DNA of 7,348 nucleotides from Spirochaetaceae bacterium. Lineage in GTDB: Bacteria > Spirochaetota > Spirochaetia > Treponematales > Treponemataceae. Both the position numbers and the translations under genes were made by a program. The notes under the pieces were generated by a model. That model searched no databases and was not told where the DNA came from. It worked only from the letters and a program-made list of their open reading frames with translations. Where the stretch lies: assembly GCA_031271875.1 (NCBI GenBank), contig JAISVD010000128.1, positions 1 to 7,348 on the forward strand, written 5' to 3'. Positions 6,732-7,348 of the stretch are shown here, one piece after another. Numbering within the stretch: position 1 is the stretch's first letter; each line of letters starts with the position of its first letter.

Positions 6732-6777
6732 AAACGCTCCTAGCGCAGTAATTTCATTGTAAGCAGAAAAAGCGTTT
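6732..6777. repeat. 7-bp inverted repeat flanking the jag leader
   Basis: AAACGCT (6732-6738) and AGCGTTT (6771-6777) are perfect inverted copies separated by 32 nt. One arm abuts the jag start codon and covers the last two bases of its Shine-Dalgarno; the other lies in the spacer of the candidate promoter. In a read-through RNA from yidC the arms could pair and partly mask the ribosome site. As DNA they could be operator half-sites. A 7-bp match at this distance may be chance. Confidence 0.3.
6737..6741 (-). promoter_or_regulatory. Ribosome binding site supporting the TTG start of jag
   Basis: On the minus strand AGGAG stands 7 nt before the TTG at 6729. No in-frame ATG is available near the beginning of the Jag_N domain, so this site decides the unusual start codon. 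Confidence 0.75.
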
Positions 6778-6784
6778 ACCGCAA
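6756..6784 (-). promoter_or_regulatory. Candidate sigma-70-type promoter upstream of jag
   Basis: On the minus strand TTGCGG (6784-6779) is followed after exactly 17 nt by TACAAT (6761-6756). The -10 matches five of six consensus bases and the -35 only about three. Initiation would fall near 6749, giving a leader of about 20 nt with the Shine-Dalgarno in place. It would let jag and the downstream genes be expressed apart from yidC. This is motif evidence only. Confidence 0.35.
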
Positions 6785-6808
6785 ATTCCACCTTTAAGGA
6801 AAGAATTT

Positions 6809-7348
6809 TTATTTTTTCTTCTTTCCGGTATTTTTATTCACCAGCTTCAGATTGCCGGAATTCTTTTTATCAGCGATAAGGGATACGTTTTTTTCGTTCT
6901 TCCCGGTATGCATCGCCTTATTGATGATAATCTGCTGAATCATGGTGAGGAAGTTGCTGAATGTCCAGTACAGCAGCAGCCCTGAAGGGGCGTTATAGAA
7001 AATAAAGAAGAAGAACAGGGGCATACCGTACATCATTATCTTCATGGTGCTGTTCTGCTGCGCGGACCCCGGGGTCTGTGTTACCTTTCCGTATATCAGC
7101 TGGGAGAACACATAGATTATCGGCAGCAGCCGCAGCTTGTTTCCCAGAAAGGGAATATCGAACCCGAAAGTATAGATGCTGTCACCCATCGAAAGGTCCG
7201 GTATCCAGCCGGGGATGAACATCGCGCCCCGGAATTCAAAATAGTTGTTAAAGAGATTATACATGGCAATAATCAGCGGAAACTGTATAAGCAGGGGAAG
7301 ACAGCCGGACATGGGATTAGCCCCTGCTTCCTTGTACAGCTTTGCGCT
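6809..7348 (-). CDS. yidC: Membrane protein insertase YidC, C-terminal 179 residues (5' truncated by window edge)
   Basis: YidC/Oxa1/Alb3 insertase, which inserts and folds inner-membrane proteins with or without SecYEG. The frame is open to the window edge, so only the C-terminal conserved region is present. It begins with KLYKEAGANPMSGCLPLLIQ, the highly conserved segment leading into TM3. There follow an FPLIIAMYNLF helix, a periplasmic loop with FIPGWIPDLSMGDSIY, a LLPIIYVFSQLIYGK helix, an MKIMMYGMPLFFFFIFYNAP helix and a SGLLLYWTFSNFLTMIQQ helix ending in a cytoplasmic tail. NAPSGLLLYW corresponds to the final-helix signature of the family. The tail is Lys-rich and ends NTGKKKK, as in YidC proteins that contact the ribosome. 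The large periplasmic domain expected in Gram-negative YidC would lie outside the window. An internal ATG at 7312 is not the start, because homologous sequence continues upstream of it in frame. Confidence 0.97.
   Translation of the reverse strand, partial: SAKLYKEAGANPMSGCLPLLIQFPLIIAMYNLFNNYFEFRGAMFIPGWIPDLSMGDSIYTFGFDIPFLGNKLRLLPIIYVFSQLIYGKVTQTPGSAQQNSTMKIMMYGMPLFFFFIFYNAPSGLLLYWTFSNFLTMIQQIIINKAMHTGKNEKNVSLIADKKNSGNLKLVNKNTGKKKK

Noticed and set aside
6740..6757. Five-codon minus-strand mini-ORF (MKLLR) ahead of jag, ending at the jag Shine-Dalgarno
   Set aside because: It has no ribosome site of its own, and its ATG would sit upstream of the predicted transcription start. A five-codon frame is expected by chance.
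1..7348. Defence system, prophage, transposon or CRISPR array
   Set aside because: No transposase, integrase, nuclease, terminal repeats, direct-repeat arrays or phage structural genes were seen. The window is filled by envelope-type and housekeeping genes.

Overview
This 7.3 kb window looks like a chromosomal segment from a spirochaete, most probably a Treponema-like member of the Spirochaetota. The placement rests on a lipoprotein that joins a cyclophilin to an FKBP (an architecture reported from treponemes), a relaxed spirochaete-type lipobox, and a yidC-jag cluster followed by lineage-specific envelope proteins. It is inferred from protein character; no rRNA or marker gene is present to confirm it. 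Base composition is moderate and coding density is high. I see no mobile element, CRISPR array, tRNA or rRNA.

Layout: two convergent gene blocks. The plus-strand block (about 1-3451) holds two large membrane proteins joined by an ATGA stop/start overlap, then a GNAT acetyltransferase. Both membrane proteins have about three N-terminal membrane helices, a soluble middle and about three C-terminal helices. Their C-terminal portions resemble the LptF/LptG (YjgP/YjgQ) family of lipopolysaccharide-export permeases. The second one carries a large soluble insert with TPR-like helical hairpins. The GNAT protein resembles the acetyltransferase-like domain at the C-terminus of animal O-GlcNAcase, but it keeps an intact acetyl-CoA loop.

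The minus-strand block, read from 7348 down to 3565, is yidC (C-terminal 179 residues only, cut by the window edge), jag/khpB, an uncharacterised membrane-anchored protein, an uncharacterised secreted protein, and the cyclophilin-FKBP lipoprotein. Gaps are -4, 16 and 27 nt after jag, and a rho-independent terminator follows the last gene. The 79-nt yidC-jag gap holds a candidate promoter, an inverted repeat and the Shine-Dalgarno that supports a TTG start for jag.

The minus-strand block pairs membrane insertion (YidC) and an RNA-binding envelope regulator (Jag) with exported proteins and a periplasmic proline-isomerase/chaperone. The plus-strand pair may be a divergent lipid- or glycolipid-transport permease pair. 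The window therefore reads as envelope biogenesis on both strands. The most novel-looking parts are the LptF/G-like pair with the TPR-like insert and the two unassigned exported proteins in the yidC operon.
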